64,000 bases of DNA from Streptomyces showdoensis (lineage in GTDB: Bacteria; Actinomycetota; Actinomycetes; Streptomycetales; Streptomycetaceae). The notes under the pieces were generated by a model, which saw only the letters and a program-made list of their open reading frames with translations, was not told the DNA's origin and made no database searches. Below, piece after piece: positions 1 to 9,042 of the stretch (position 1 is the first letter of the stretch; every line of letters begins with the position of its first letter). A program made the translations under genes and the position numbers. The stretch is from positions 496,001 through 560,000 of the forward strand of contig NZ_BAAAXG010000028.1 in the NCBI RefSeq assembly GCF_039535475.1, in the 5' to 3' direction.

Positions 1-1209
1 CTTGGCCACGTCGAAGGGGCCCGGGTCGGGCCGCCGGAAGATCTTGGCGGTGTGGCGGCGGATCGACTCCCACAGGGCGCCGGCGATGTGGCCGCCGTCG
101 AGCGGGAGCAGCGGGAGCATGTTGAACAGGAACAGCGACACGTTGAACATGACCAGCAGGTTCATGAACCAGACGAGGATCGTCTGCGGCGGCGCGTCCA
201 CGGTCATCAGTTCGCCGCTGATGCGGGCGGCGCCGACGACGCCGACGGGCGAGTCCTGCGCGCGCTCGCCGTCGCCGAAGGCGGCGTCCCACAGGGCGGG
301 GATCTTGCCCGGCAGGGCGATGACGGACTCGGCGCCGGCCTGGAGCTGGTCGGACATCCGGGTGACGGACTGGCCGAAGGTGAGCGGGACGACCTCGTTC
401 TTGGAGGCGAAGCCCAGGTAGCCGGCGGGGACCGTCTGCAGCGGCTGGACGACCCGGCCGTCGGCGTCCTTCTTGTAGACCTCGTTCTTGATCAGGGTGG
501 GGTGGAGGTCGATCCGCTGGTCGCCGCGCTGGACGGTGACGGTGGCGGGGCCGATGGTGTCGCGGATGTGGTCGGAGAGGGTGTTCCAGTCCTCGACCGG
601 GGTGCCGTTGAAGGCGACGATCTTGTCGCCGTCCTTCAGTCCCGCGGCGAACGCGGGGGACACCGGGTCGCCGGCCTGGCAGGCCTCGCGCTTGGTGGAC
701 TGCGGGATGACGCACTTCTGGACGCCGGCGACCTTGGTGGTCTGGGTCTCGAAGCCGATGGCCATGGCGCTGCCGAAGAACAGGAACACGGCCAGGACCA
801 GGTTCATGAACGGTCCGGCGAACATCACGATGACGCGCTTCCACGGCTTGCGCGTGTAGAAGAGCCGGTCCTCGTCGCCCGGCTGGAGCTCCTCGAAGGA
901 GGCCTCACGGGCGTCCTCGATCATGGAGCGCCACGGGGAGGTGGAGCGGGCCTCGATCTTCCCGTCCCTGCCGGGCGGGAACATGCCGATCATGCGGATG
1001 TAGCCGCCCGCGGGGATCGCCTTGAAGCCGTACTCGGTCTCGCCCTTCTTCCGCGACCAGATGGTGGGGCCGAAGCCGACCATGTACTGGGGCACGCGGA
1101 TGCCGAAGAGCTTGGCCGTGGAGAGGTGGCCGAGCTCGTGCCAGGCGATGGAGACGAGCAGGCCGAATGCGAACAGCACCAGGCCGAGTACGTACAAGAG
1201 AACGGTCAT
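1..1209 (-). CDS. rseP: RIP site-2 metalloprotease (RseP-like), 3' end cut by window edge
   Basis: Membrane-embedded zinc protease of the M50 family that cleaves transmembrane substrates such as anti-sigma factors. The first membrane helix carries the zinc motif HELGH at residues 24-28. A PDZ-like region follows around residues 170-260. The second metal/active-site motif, [12 protein letters not shown], lies near the window edge, so nearly the whole catalytic core is present (403 codons of a usual ~430). The ATG at 1209 overlaps the dxr stop by 4 nt (ATGA), implying coupled translation in a dxr-rseP operon reading leftward. In related genomes ispG follows next; it is outside this window. Confidence 0.95.
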   Translation of the reverse strand, partial: MTVLLYVLGLVLFAFGLLVSIAWHELGHLSTAKLFGIRVPQYMVGFGPTIWSRKKGETEYGFKAIPAGGYIRMIGMFPPGRDGKIEARSTSPWRSMIEDAREASFEELQPGDEDRLFYTRKPWKRVIVMFAGPFMNLVLAVFLFFGSAMAIGFETQTTKVAGVQKCVIPQSTKREACQAGDPVSPAFAAGLKDGDKIVAFNGTPVEDWNTLSDHIRDTIGPATVTVQRGDQRIDLHPTLIKNEVYKKDADGRVVQPLQTVPAGYLGFASKNEVVPLTFGQSVTRMSDQLQAGAESVIALPGKIPALWDAAFGDGERAQDSPVGVVGAARISGELMTVDAPPQTILVWFMNLLVMFNVSLFLFNMLPLLPLDGGHIAGALWESIRRHTAKIFRRPDPGPFDVAK

Positions 1210-2456
1210 GCGCGCGCCTCCGCGATTGCCTTCGCCGCGAGTTCCCGGGCCCGGGCCCGTGCCCAGGTCTCCGCTTCCAGGACGTCGGACACCGTGAGCG
1301 AGGTTCCCCGGTCCGGGGTGCCGTGCTCGGTGACGACCCGGGTGACCGTATCCATGATTCCGTTGAACGGCAGCTTTCCGGCGAGGAAGGCGTCCACGCA
1401 CTCCTCGTTGGCGGCGTTGAAGACGGCGGGCGCGGTGCCGCCGAGCTCGCCGACGTGGCGGGCCAGGTTCACCGAGGGGAAGGCCTCGTTGTCGAGGGGG
1501 AAGAACTCCCAGGTGGAGGCCTTGGTCCAGTCGAAGGCGGGGGCCGCGTCGGGGACCCGCTCGGGCCAGCCGATGCCGATGGCGATCGGGCCGCCCATGT
1601 CCGGCGGGGTGGCCTGGGCGAGCGTGGAGCCGTCCGTGAACTCGACCATCGAGTGGACGTACGACTGGGGGTGGACGACGACCTCGATGCGGTCGAACGG
1701 GATGTCGTAGAGCAGATGGGCCTCGATGACCTCCAGGCCCTTGTTGACCAGGGTCGCGCTGTTGACCGTGATCACCGGGCCCATGGCCCAGGTCGGGTGG
1801 GCGAGCGCGTCCTCGCGGGTCACGCCCTCCAGCTCGGCGCGGGTGCGGCCGCGGAAGGGGCCGCCGGAGGCGGTGACGACCAGCTTGCGGACGTCGTCGC
1901 GGGTGCCGGCGGCGAGCGCCTGGAAGAGGGCCGCGTGCTCGGAGTCGACCGGGATGATCTGCCCGGGCTTGGCCAGCGCCTTGACCAGGGGGCCGCCGAC
2001 GATCAGCGACTCCTTGTTGGCCAGCGCCAGGGTGCGGCCGGCCTCCAGGGCGGCCAGCGTCGGCGCCAGGCCGATGGAGCCGGTGATGCCGTTGAGGACG
2101 GTGTGGCAGGGCGAGGCCGCGAGCTGCGTGGCGGCGTCGGGGCCCGCGAGGAGCTCGGGCAGCGGCTCCGTGCCGTACAGCGCCGTCAGCGCCGCGCGCA
2201 GCTCGGGCAGCGCCTCCTCGCGGGCCACCGCGACCGCGCCGACCCGCAGCCGGTGCGCCTGCTCGGCGAGCAGCCCGATCCGGCCGCCGGACGCGGCGAG
2301 GGCGGTGACCCGGAACCGGTCGGGGTTGCGCAGGACCAGGTCGATGGCCTGGGTGCCGATGGAACCGGTGGAGCCGAGCACGACGATGTCGCGGCGTCCG
2401 GTGGACACATCGAAGGCGATGTGCGGGTCGGCGAGAGGAGAGGGGCGGTCGCTCAT
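1206..2456 (-). CDS. dxr: 1-deoxy-D-xylulose 5-phosphate reductoisomerase
   Basis: Second enzyme of the MEP isoprenoid pathway; it converts DXP to 2-C-methyl-D-erythritol 4-phosphate with NADPH in the cytosol. Visible motifs in order are the Rossmann glycine loop [20 protein letters not shown], the metal site [18 protein letters not shown], the substrate loop [12 protein letters not shown] and FNAANEECV near the C-terminus. All family motifs look intact. Starts at 2465 (MGGMSD) and 2456 (MSD) are both possible; I prefer the internal one by comparison with Streptomyces homologues (416 aa). It is translationally coupled to rseP downstream. Confidence 0.96.
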   Translation of the reverse strand: MSDRPSPLADPHIAFDVSTGRRDIVVLGSTGSIGTQAIDLVLRNPDRFRVTALAASGGRIGLLAEQAHRLRVGAVAVAREEALPELRAALTALYGTEPLPELLAGPDAATQLAASPCHTVLNGITGSIGLAPTLAALEAGRTLALANKESLIVGGPLVKALAKPGQIIPVDSEHAALFQALAAGTRDDVRKLVVTASGGPFRGRTRAELEGVTREDALAHPTWAMGPVITVNSATLVNKGLEVIEAHLLYDIPFDRIEVVVHPQSYVHSMVEFTDGSTLAQATPPDMGGPIAIGIGWPERVPDAAPAFDWTKASTWEFFPLDNEAFPSVNLARHVGELGGTAPAVFNAANEECVDAFLAGKLPFNGIMDTVTRVVTEHGTPDRGTSLTVSDVLEAETWARARARELAAKAIAEARA

Positions 2457-2490
2457 GCCCCCCATTCTCGCCGCAAAGACTGTGCGCTCC

Positions 2491-3738
2491 TCACAGCCCC
2501 CGGGCGAACGCCTCGAAAACGGTGTGGAAGTCCGGGAAGGTCTTCCGTACGCAGCCGGGGTCGTCGAAGGTGACGCCGGGGGTGCGCAGGGCCGTGACCG
2601 CGAACGACATCACGATGCGGTGGTCGCCGTGGGTGGCGATCTCCGCCGGTCCGGCGGGGGTGCCGGGGTGGATCTCGATCCAGTCCGGACCCGTGTCCAC
2701 GGTGATGCCGAGCGCGCGCAGGTTCTCGGCGCAGGCGTCGAGGCGGTCGCACTCCTTGACCCGGGTGTTGGCGACGTCCTCGATGCGGACCGGCCCGTCG
2801 GCGAAGGGGGCGATCGCGGCGAGGGTCGGCATGGTGTCGGAGATGTCGCGCATGTTGACGGTGAGGCCGCGCAGGGTGCCGGTGGAGCGGACGGTGGTCC
2901 GGTCCGCCCCGATCGTCACGTCCGCCCCCATCCGGCGCAGTACGTCGACGAAGCCGAGGTCGCCCTGGAGGGCGCCGGTGCCGAGGCCGGGGACGGTGAC
3001 GGCGCCGCCGGGGGTGAGGGCGGCGGCGGCGAAGAAGTAGCTGGAGGTGGAGGCGTCGGGCTCGATGGCGTAGGTGGTGGCGCGGTAGCCGGTGGGCGCG
3101 ACGGTGTACGTGCGTCCTTCGGGCCCGTCCTCGCGCGCGATCTCGGCGCCGAAGGCCCGCATCATCGCGAGGGTGATCTCCACGTACGGCTCGGAGACCA
3201 GGTCGGTGACGGTGACGGCGAGCCCGTCGGCGGTGAGCGGGCCGAGCATCAGCAGGGCGGTGAGGTACTGGGAGGACTGCCCGGCGTCGAGGCGGAGCGC
3301 CCCGCCCTTGATGCCGCGGCCGGTGACGGTGAGCGGGTGGTGGCCCTCGCGCTCGCCGTGCGCGAGCTCGACGCCGAGTTCGCGCAGGGCGGTGGTGAGC
3401 GGGCCGAGCGGGCGGCGGCGCATCTGGGGCGAGGCGTCGAAGCGGAAGGTGCCGTGGCCGGCGGCGGCGAGGGCCGGCAGGAAGCGGGCGGTGGTGGCGC
3501 CGTCGCGGCAGTACACGTCGGCTTCGGCGACCCCGGGGCCGGCGGGCCGGCCCTCGATGTGCCAGGCGCCGGGCTCCTGGCGTACGGCGTAGCCGAGGGC
3601 CTTCAGCCCCTCGGCGAAGCCCTCGGTGTCGTCGGAGCGCAGCGGCCGCAGGAGCGTGGTGGTGCCTTCGGCCGCGGCGGCGAGGAAGAGCGCGCGGGCG
3701 GTGACGGACTTGGAGCCGGGGATGTCTATGACGGTCAC
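2491..3738 (-). CDS. aroA: EPSP synthase (AroA) family protein, divergent paralogue
   Basis: Predicted 3-phosphoshikimate 1-carboxyvinyltransferase (shikimate pathway), 415 aa. The N-terminus opens directly on the substrate loop PGSKSVTARAL (Lys/Ser/Arg ligands present). Other conserved sites are DASTSSYF, NTRVKECDRL, the GDHRI motif and the C-terminal RKTFPDF lysine. The loop that is GNAGTAMR in E. coli AroA reads RDGATTAR here, so the position equivalent to Gly96 is Ala. It lacks the long N-terminal leader I associate with the usual Streptomyces AroA, so this may be a second copy, either housekeeping or serving a secondary pathway. It lies 25 bp upstream of dxr on the same strand. Family sure, exact role less so. 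Confidence 0.85.
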   Translation of the reverse strand: MTVIDIPGSKSVTARALFLAAAAEGTTTLLRPLRSDDTEGFAEGLKALGYAVRQEPGAWHIEGRPAGPGVAEADVYCRDGATTARFLPALAAAGHGTFRFDASPQMRRRPLGPLTTALRELGVELAHGEREGHHPLTVTGRGIKGGALRLDAGQSSQYLTALLMLGPLTADGLAVTVTDLVSEPYVEITLAMMRAFGAEIAREDGPEGRTYTVAPTGYRATTYAIEPDASTSSYFFAAAALTPGGAVTVPGLGTGALQGDLGFVDVLRRMGADVTIGADRTTVRSTGTLRGLTVNMRDISDTMPTLAAIAPFADGPVRIEDVANTRVKECDRLDACAENLRALGITVDTGPDWIEIHPGTPAGPAEIATHGDHRIVMSFAVTALRTPGVTFDDPGCVRKTFPDFHTVFEAFARGL

Positions 3739-3834
3739 GGGCCCCAGTCTGCCGTGGGCCGCGGACGGGGGGCGCGGCGTTTCGGCCAGTGGACGGACGG
3801 CGTCCGCCCGTCCACACGGGCCGTTCCGCTCCCG

Positions 3835-5763
3835 CTACGGGATCTTCCGGTGCACGTTCTCCTCGGCCGAGGGACCGGGGGTGGTGTCCGCGATCCAGGG
3901 CCCGTCGTCGCTCGGGTCGAGGATGCCCTCCTCCAGCCAGGTGTACGAGCCCGCGAGGACGCCGTCGACGACCTTGCGGTCGAGGTCGTCGGTGTTGGCC
4001 CACAGTCGGCCGAAAAGCTCGTCCACCCGCAGCCGCGACTGGCGGCAGAAGGCGTCGGCGAGCTGGTGCGCCTCGCGGCCGTGGTCGGTGGTGGTGCGCA
4101 GGAGTTCGGCCCGGACGCAGACCGCGCTCATCGCGAAGAGCTCCGCGCCGATGTCGACGATGCGGCCGAGGAAGGCCTGCTTGAGCTCCATCCTCCCCTG
4201 CCAGCGGGACATGGCGTAGAAGGTCGAGCGGGCCAGCTTGCGGGAGGTCCGCTCGACGAACCTGAGGTGGGTCGCGAGCTCGCCGAACTCCCCGTACGCG
4301 CCGGGGAGCTGTCCCTGTCCGGCGACCAGTTTCGGCAGCCAGCGGGCGTAGAAGCCGCCCGCGCGGGCGCCCGCCCTCGCCTTGTCGACGAGGGCCTTGT
4401 CGGGGTCGATGATGTCGCCGGCGACGGCCAGGTGGGCGTCGACGGCCTCGCGGGCGATCAGCAGGTGCATGATCTCGGTCGAGCCCTCGAAGATGCGGTT
4501 GATCCGCAGGTCGCGCAGGAGCTGTTCGGCCGGTACGGCGCGTTCGCCGCGGGCGGCGAGCGAGTCGGCGGTCTCGTAGCCGCGGCCGCCGCGGATCTGG
4601 ACCAGCTCGTCGGCCATCAGCCAGGACATCTCGGAGCCGTAGAGCTTGGCGAGGGCGGCCTCGATGCGGATGTCGTTGCGGTCCTCGTCGGCCATCTGGG
4701 AGGCGAGGTCGACGACGGCCTCCAAGGCGAAGGCGGTGGCGGCGAGGAAGGAGATCTTCGTGCCGACGGCCTCGTGCCGGGCGACCGGCTTGCCCCACTG
4801 CTCGCGTTCGGCGGCCCACTCTCGGGCGATCTTCAGGCACCACTTGCCGGCGCCCGCGCAGGCGGCGGGCAGCGAGAGCCGGCCGGTGTTGAGGGTGGTG
4901 AGGGCGATCTTCAGGCCGGCGCCCTCGGGCCCGATGCGGTTCGCGGCCGGGACCCGCACCCGGTGGAAGCGGGTGACGCCGTTCTCCAGGCCGCGCAGGC
5001 CCATGAAGGCGTTGCGGTGCTCGACGGTGATGCCGGGCGCGTCGGCCTCGACGACGAAGGCGGTGATGCCGCCCTTGTGGCCCTCGGAGGCGGGCACCCG
5101 GGCCATGACGACGAGGAGGTCGGCGACGACGCCGTTGGTGGTCCACAGCTTCACGCCGTCGAGGACGTACGTGTCGTCCCCGTCGGGCACGGCGGTGGTG
5201 GCGAGCCGCGCCGGGTCGGAGCCGACGTCCGGCTCGGTCAGCAGGAACGCGGAGATCGCGTCGCGGGCCAGCCGGGGCAGGAAGGCGTCCTTCTGCTCCT
5301 GGGTGCCGAACAGCTTCAGCGGCTGCGGGACGCCGATCGACTGGTGGGCGGAGAGCAGCGCGCCCAGCGCGGGGCTGACCGAGCCGACCAGGGCGAGGGC
5401 CCGGTTGTAGTACAGCTGGGTGAGGCCGAGGCCGCCGTACTTGGGGTCGATCTTCATGCCGAGCGCGCCCAGCTCCTTGAGGCCGGTGACGGTCTCGTCG
5501 GGGATGCGGGCCTCGCGCTCGATGCGGGCGCCGTCGACGCGGGTCGCGCAGAACTCGCGCAGCTTGGCGAGGAAGGCCTCGCCGCGCCGGACGTCCTCGT
5601 CGGCGGGGAGCGGATGCGGATGGATGAGGTCGAGCCGGAAGCGGCCGAGGAAGAGTTCCTTGGCGAAGCTGGGCTTGTGCCAGTCCTGCTGGCGGGCCGC
5701 CTCGGCTACCTGCCGGGCCTCGCGTTCGGAGACCTTGGGCGGGCGCTGGGTGGGTGCGGACAT
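3835..5763 (-). CDS. Acyl-CoA dehydrogenase with C-terminal extension
   Basis: FAD flavoenzyme catalysing alpha,beta-dehydrogenation of an acyl-CoA. At 642 aa it is much longer than the ~380-aa core family. The N-terminal helical domain is followed by the FAD-binding segment FLLTEPDVGSDPARL. The middle beta domain has LWTTNGVVADL, and the C-terminal helical domain has the typical IFEGSTEIMHLLIAREA. A ~180-residue helical tail follows, as in VLCAD/ACAD9-like members and bacterial long forms. It is probably a single-gene unit: the aroA paralogue lies downstream after ~95 bp and a 342-bp gap lies upstream. The chain length of the substrate cannot be read from sequence. Confidence 0.9.
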   Translation of the reverse strand: MSAPTQRPPKVSEREARQVAEAARQQDWHKPSFAKELFLGRFRLDLIHPHPLPADEDVRRGEAFLAKLREFCATRVDGARIEREARIPDETVTGLKELGALGMKIDPKYGGLGLTQLYYNRALALVGSVSPALGALLSAHQSIGVPQPLKLFGTQEQKDAFLPRLARDAISAFLLTEPDVGSDPARLATTAVPDGDDTYVLDGVKLWTTNGVVADLLVVMARVPASEGHKGGITAFVVEADAPGITVEHRNAFMGLRGLENGVTRFHRVRVPAANRIGPEGAGLKIALTTLNTGRLSLPAACAGAGKWCLKIAREWAAEREQWGKPVARHEAVGTKISFLAATAFALEAVVDLASQMADEDRNDIRIEAALAKLYGSEMSWLMADELVQIRGGRGYETADSLAARGERAVPAEQLLRDLRINRIFEGSTEIMHLLIAREAVDAHLAVAGDIIDPDKALVDKARAGARAGGFYARWLPKLVAGQGQLPGAYGEFGELATHLRFVERTSRKLARSTFYAMSRWQGRMELKQAFLGRIVDIGAELFAMSAVCVRAELLRTTTDHGREAHQLADAFCRQSRLRVDELFGRLWANTDDLDRKVVDGVLAGSYTWLEEGILDPSDDGPWIADTTPGPSAEENVHRKIP

Positions 5764-5975
5764 GAGGAGCTCACCTCGCCGCTCGTCGGGGGCCTTGTGT
5801 GGCTACCCGTCCGTCGTACCCGATATCCACGGGTTGGGAAAGACGGGCGGACCGTACGGAGGACGCGTAGGGTCCGCGCCATCCCACGGACGATCAGGCT
5901 CCTCATCCACGTCACCGCGCTCCCCGACCGGGCAGCGCGGTGACCTGACCCCGCCCGGTCCGGTGCGGTCCCGCC

Positions 5976-6010
5976 CGGTGCGGTGCGATGCGGTGCGGTG
6001 CGGTGCGGTC
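5976..6010. repeat. CGGTG pentanucleotide tandem repeat
   Basis: Seven back-to-back 5-bp units, five exact CGGTG plus CGATG and CGGTC variants, in the 342-bp gap (5764-6105) upstream of the acyl-CoA dehydrogenase gene. The rest of this gap holds the dehydrogenase promoter region and the terminator listed separately; I see no gene in it. The unit length could allow slippage. Confidence 0.85.
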
Positions 6011-6045
6011 TTGTCCGGCCCGGGATGCGGGCGCCGGGAAACGGG

Positions 6046-6082
6046 GACGGCCGGAGCCCCCGCACAGTGGGCTCCGGCCGTC
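6046..6082 (-). terminator. Rho-independent-like hairpin after aldehyde dehydrogenase gene
   Basis: Perfect 14-bp inverted repeat (6046-6059 with 6069-6082) and a 9-nt loop, starting 23 nt beyond the stop of the leftward aldehyde dehydrogenase gene. There is no T-tract, which is usual for Streptomyces terminators. Confidence 0.8.
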
Positions 6083-6105
6083 GGTCTGTGATCCGTACGA
6101 ACGGG

Positions 6106-7551
6106 TTACAGCGCCAGGCCCGTGAGGACCAGCACCCGCTCGTAGGTGTAGTCGTCCATGGCGTACTTGACGCCCTCGCGGCCGACGCCGGAGCGCTTGG
6201 CACCGCCGTACGGCATCTGGTCGGCGCGGTAGGAGGGGACGTCGCCGACGATCACGCCGCCGACCTCCAGGGCCCGGTGGGCGCGGAAGGCGGCCTGCAG
6301 GTCGTGGGTGAAGACGCCGGCCTGGAGACCGAAGTCGGAGTCGTTGACCGCGGCGAAGGCCTCGGCCTCGCCGTCCACCTTGGCGATGGTCAGGACCGGG
6401 CCGAAGACCTCGGCGCGGGCCAGGGTGACGTCCGCCGGGAGCTCGGTGAGGACGGTCGGGGCGTAGGTCGCACCCTCGCGCTTGCCGCCGGCGAGCAGCT
6501 TCGCGCCGGCCGCGACGGCCTCGTCCACCCAGGCCTCGACGCGCTTGGCGGCGTTCTCGTCGACGAGCGGGCCGACGTCCGTGGCGTCGTCCGCCGGGTC
6601 ACCGGTGACCTGGGCCTCGACGGCGGCGACGATCTTCGGGACGAGGCGCTCGTAGAGCGAGGCGTCCGCGATCACGCGCTGCACGGAGATGCAGGACTGG
6701 CCGCCCTGGTAGTTGGAGAAGGTGGCGATGCGGGTCGCCGCCCAGTCCAGGTCGGCCTCGGAGGACCAGTCGGGCAGCACGACGGCGGCGGCGTTGCCGC
6801 CGAGCTCCAGGGTGCAGTGCTTGTGCGGCACGGACTCCTGGATGGCGTAGCCGACGGTGTCGGAGCCGGTGAAGGAGATGACCGGGAGGCGCTCGTCCTT
6901 GACCAGGGCGGGCATGCGGTCGTTCGGCACGGTCAGGATCGACCAGGAGCCGGCCGGCAGGTCGGTCTCGGCCAGGATCTCGCCCAGGATCAGGGAGGAG
7001 ATCGGGGTCGACGGGGCCGGCTTGAGGATGATCGGGGCACCGACGGCGATGGCCGGGGCGACCTTGTGGGCGCTCAGGTTCAGCGGGAAGTTGAACGGCG
7101 CGATGCCGAGGACGACGCCCTTGGGGATACGGCGGGTCAGCGCCAGGCGGCCGACGCCACCGGCCTCGGTGTCGAGGCGCTGGGCCTCGCCGCCGTTGAA
7201 GCGACGGGCCTCCTCGGCCGCGAAGCGGAACACCGACACGGCACGGCCGACCTCGCCGCGGGCCCACTTGATGGGCTTGCCGTTCTCGGCGGAGATCAGC
7301 AGGGCGATCTCCTCGGTGCGCTCGGCCAGACGCTTCGACACGTGGTCGAGCGCGGCGGCACGCACGTGCGCCGGGGTGGCGGCGAACTCGTCGACGACGG
7401 CGTGCGCGGCGGCGACGGCCTCCTCGACCTGGGCCTCGGTGGGCACGCTGACCTTGCCGACCAGACGTCCGTCGAAGGAGTTCGTGACGTCGAAGGTGGC
7501 CTCGCCGGTGGCCTCGCGGCCGGCGAGCCAGAAGGCGTGGGTGGTCGTCAT
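6106..7551 (-). CDS. NAD(P)-dependent aldehyde dehydrogenase
   Basis: ALDH superfamily enzyme oxidising an aldehyde to the acid in the cytosol, 481 aa. The catalytic cysteine sits in GGQSCISVQR and the general-base glutamate in LELGGNAAAV. APFNFPLN and the ILKPAPSTP cofactor loop are present. The GQSCISVQR context resembles lactaldehyde/phosphonoacetaldehyde-type ALDHs more than betaine or aminobutyraldehyde enzymes. The ATG at 7551 begins where homology starts; the frame remains open upstream. The nearby PucR regulator and gabT suggest, but do not prove, a role with semialdehydes such as succinate semialdehyde. It is transcribed alone, with a strong terminator behind it. Confidence 0.88.
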   Translation of the reverse strand: MTTTHAFWLAGREATGEATFDVTNSFDGRLVGKVSVPTEAQVEEAVAAAHAVVDEFAATPAHVRAAALDHVSKRLAERTEEIALLISAENGKPIKWARGEVGRAVSVFRFAAEEARRFNGGEAQRLDTEAGGVGRLALTRRIPKGVVLGIAPFNFPLNLSAHKVAPAIAVGAPIILKPAPSTPISSLILGEILAETDLPAGSWSILTVPNDRMPALVKDERLPVISFTGSDTVGYAIQESVPHKHCTLELGGNAAAVVLPDWSSEADLDWAATRIATFSNYQGGQSCISVQRVIADASLYERLVPKIVAAVEAQVTGDPADDATDVGPLVDENAAKRVEAWVDEAVAAGAKLLAGGKREGATYAPTVLTELPADVTLARAEVFGPVLTIAKVDGEAEAFAAVNDSDFGLQAGVFTHDLQAAFRAHRALEVGGVIVGDVPSYRADQMPYGGAKRSGVGREGVKYAMDDYTYERVLVLTGLAL

Positions 7552-7581
7552 TGCGTCCCGGCCCTTTCCGTATCGGGGTGT

Positions 7582-7593
7582 GAGCGATCGCTC
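7582..7593. promoter_or_regulatory. 12-bp perfect palindrome upstream of aldehyde dehydrogenase
   Basis: GAGCGATCGCTC lies 31 bp before the ATG at 7551, in the expected promoter/leader zone. It is a possible operator for an unknown regulator; chance occurrence is not excluded. The surrounding gap 7552-7923 is a GC-skewed low-complexity region without a gene. Confidence 0.35.
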
Positions 7594-7832
7594 TCGTGAC
7601 ACGTTAGGGCCGAGGGGGCGGGCGTGGGTTTGTCCGGTGTGGAGTGGTGGGGGTCGCGGTGCGCTCCGGTTTGGCCGAAGGGGAGGGGAGCGGGGGCGGG
7701 GCGGACTTCGGCGGGGCCGGGCCGGACGGGGCGGGCTTCGGGCGGGGCGGGCCGGACGGGGCGGGAGCGGTGGGCCCGGCCGGCCCGTGTCGGGCCGGAG
7801 TCGGGCGGGAGTCGGGTGGGACCCGCGGCGGA

Positions 7833-7904
7833 CCCGGCCCTGATCGGGGGCCCGGCCCTGATCGGGGGCCCGGCCCTGATCGGGGGCCCGGCCCTGATCG
7901 GGGG
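7833..7904. repeat. 18-bp tandem repeat, four perfect copies
   Basis: Four identical copies of CCCGGCCCTGATCGGGGG, each able to fold by its GGCCC/GGGCC ends. The array ends 19 bp past the stop of the DMT transporter gene (leftward) and may act as a terminator cluster. To its left, 7690-7830 is further G-rich imperfect repetition (for example two copies of GGGCCGGACGGGGCGGG). Confidence 0.95.
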
Positions 7905-7923
7905 CCTGGAGGGGCCCGGAGGG

Positions 7924-8910
7924 TCAGGTGCGGGAGCGTGGCGCGGGTGAGCGGCGTTCGGTGGAGACGATCAGGCACACCCCGCCCACGACGATCGCGC
8001 CGCCCAGGACGATGGGCAGGCTCAGGGCCTCGTTCAGGACGAGGGCGCCAAGGGCGACGGCGACGACCGGGTTCACGTACGCGTAGGTGGCGACCAGCGA
8101 GAGCGGGGCGGCCTGGAGCAGCCAGGCGTACGCGGTGAAGGCCAGCAGCGAGCCGAAGACGACCAGGTAGCCGAGGGCGGCCCAGGAGCGGCCGGAGACG
8201 GCCGACAGGTCCAGGCCGTGCTGCTCGCCGCGGACCAGACCGACCCCGAGGCCCGCGAGGCCGCCCGCGATCATCTCGTACGCGCTGGCGGTGAACGGGT
8301 TGGCCGGCATCGGGAGCCGGGACGACCAGAACGAGCCGACCGACCAGCACAGCGTCGCGGCGATCACGAGGACCACCCCGCCCGCCTTCACGTCGCCGCT
8401 GAGCCCCGGCAGGGTCAGGACGCCGAGCCCGAGGAGCCCCAGGAGCACGCCCGCGAGACCGCCCTTGGTCGGACGGTCGCCGGAGAGGGCCTTGAGGACG
8501 ACGACCCAGGCCGGGACCACGGCGATGAGCAGCGCGGCGAGCCCCGAGGGGATGGAGGTCTCGGCGAGCACGACGAGCCCGTTGCCGCCGAGGATCAGCA
8601 GCAGGCCCACCCCGACGGCGGAGGCGAGCTGCCGGGGCGTCACCTTGAGCGCCGCGGGCCCCTGCCGCCAGGCGATGATCCCGGCGAGCAGCAGCCCGGC
8701 CGTGACGAAGCGGGTGCCGGCGGAGAGGAAGGGCGGCAGCGTCTCGACCACGACCCGGATCCCGAGGTACGTGGAGCCCCACACGACGTACACGATCCCG
8801 AGCGCGGCCCACACGGCGGCCGGGATCCGCCGGGCGGGGCCGGCCGGCCGGGGCTTCTCGGGGGCGGACGGCTGGACCACGGGGACCGGATCGACGGCGG
8901 GGCTTGTCAT
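7924..8910 (-). CDS. EamA/DMT-family transporter
   Basis: Integral membrane protein of 328 aa with about ten hydrophobic helices arranged as two EamA repeats. The first repeat starts with the family-typical GIVYVVWGSTYLGIR and the second with LCWSVGSFWSS. The hydrophilic N-terminus is Pro-rich and the tail is short and basic. This YedA/RhaT-like family usually exports metabolites or amino acids; the substrate cannot be inferred. It is preceded by the pucR gene on the same strand (132-bp gap with a polypyrimidine tract), so co-transcription is possible but not evident. Confidence 0.88.
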   Translation of the reverse strand: MTSPAVDPVPVVQPSAPEKPRPAGPARRIPAAVWAALGIVYVVWGSTYLGIRVVVETLPPFLSAGTRFVTAGLLLAGIIAWRQGPAALKVTPRQLASAVGVGLLLILGGNGLVVLAETSIPSGLAALLIAVVPAWVVVLKALSGDRPTKGGLAGVLLGLLGLGVLTLPGLSGDVKAGGVVLVIAATLCWSVGSFWSSRLPMPANPFTASAYEMIAGGLAGLGVGLVRGEQHGLDLSAVSGRSWAALGYLVVFGSLLAFTAYAWLLQAAPLSLVATYAYVNPVVAVALGALVLNEALSLPIVLGGAIVVGGVCLIVSTERRSPAPRSRT

Positions 8911-8976
8911 GTGCAGGAGATTAGGCAGCGCGGGGGTGGATATCCAAGAAATCTGCCCGGGATCGGGCAGCGGAGC

Positions 8977-9042
8977 ACCCTTTCCGCCCTTCCCCCCTCC
9001 CTCTCTCCCCCTCCCACTCCCCCTCCCTCTCCCCTCGCCCTC
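8977..9042. repeat. Polypyrimidine/polypurine tract
   Basis: About 66 nt almost purely C/T on the + strand directly after the pucR stop. On the transcribed (-) strand it is a purine run with many GGGG/GGAGG blocks, capable of G-quadruplex formation. Confidence 0.8.

Noticed and set aside
1726..5943. Very long + strand open frame (about 1405 codons) over dxr, aroA and the dehydrogenase
   Set aside because: Shadow frame produced by high GC3; composition Gly/Ala/Asp/Arg-rich without domains, opposite to three clear genes.
7833..7904. CRISPR array
   Set aside because: Repeats are 18 bp with no spacers and no cas genes in the window.
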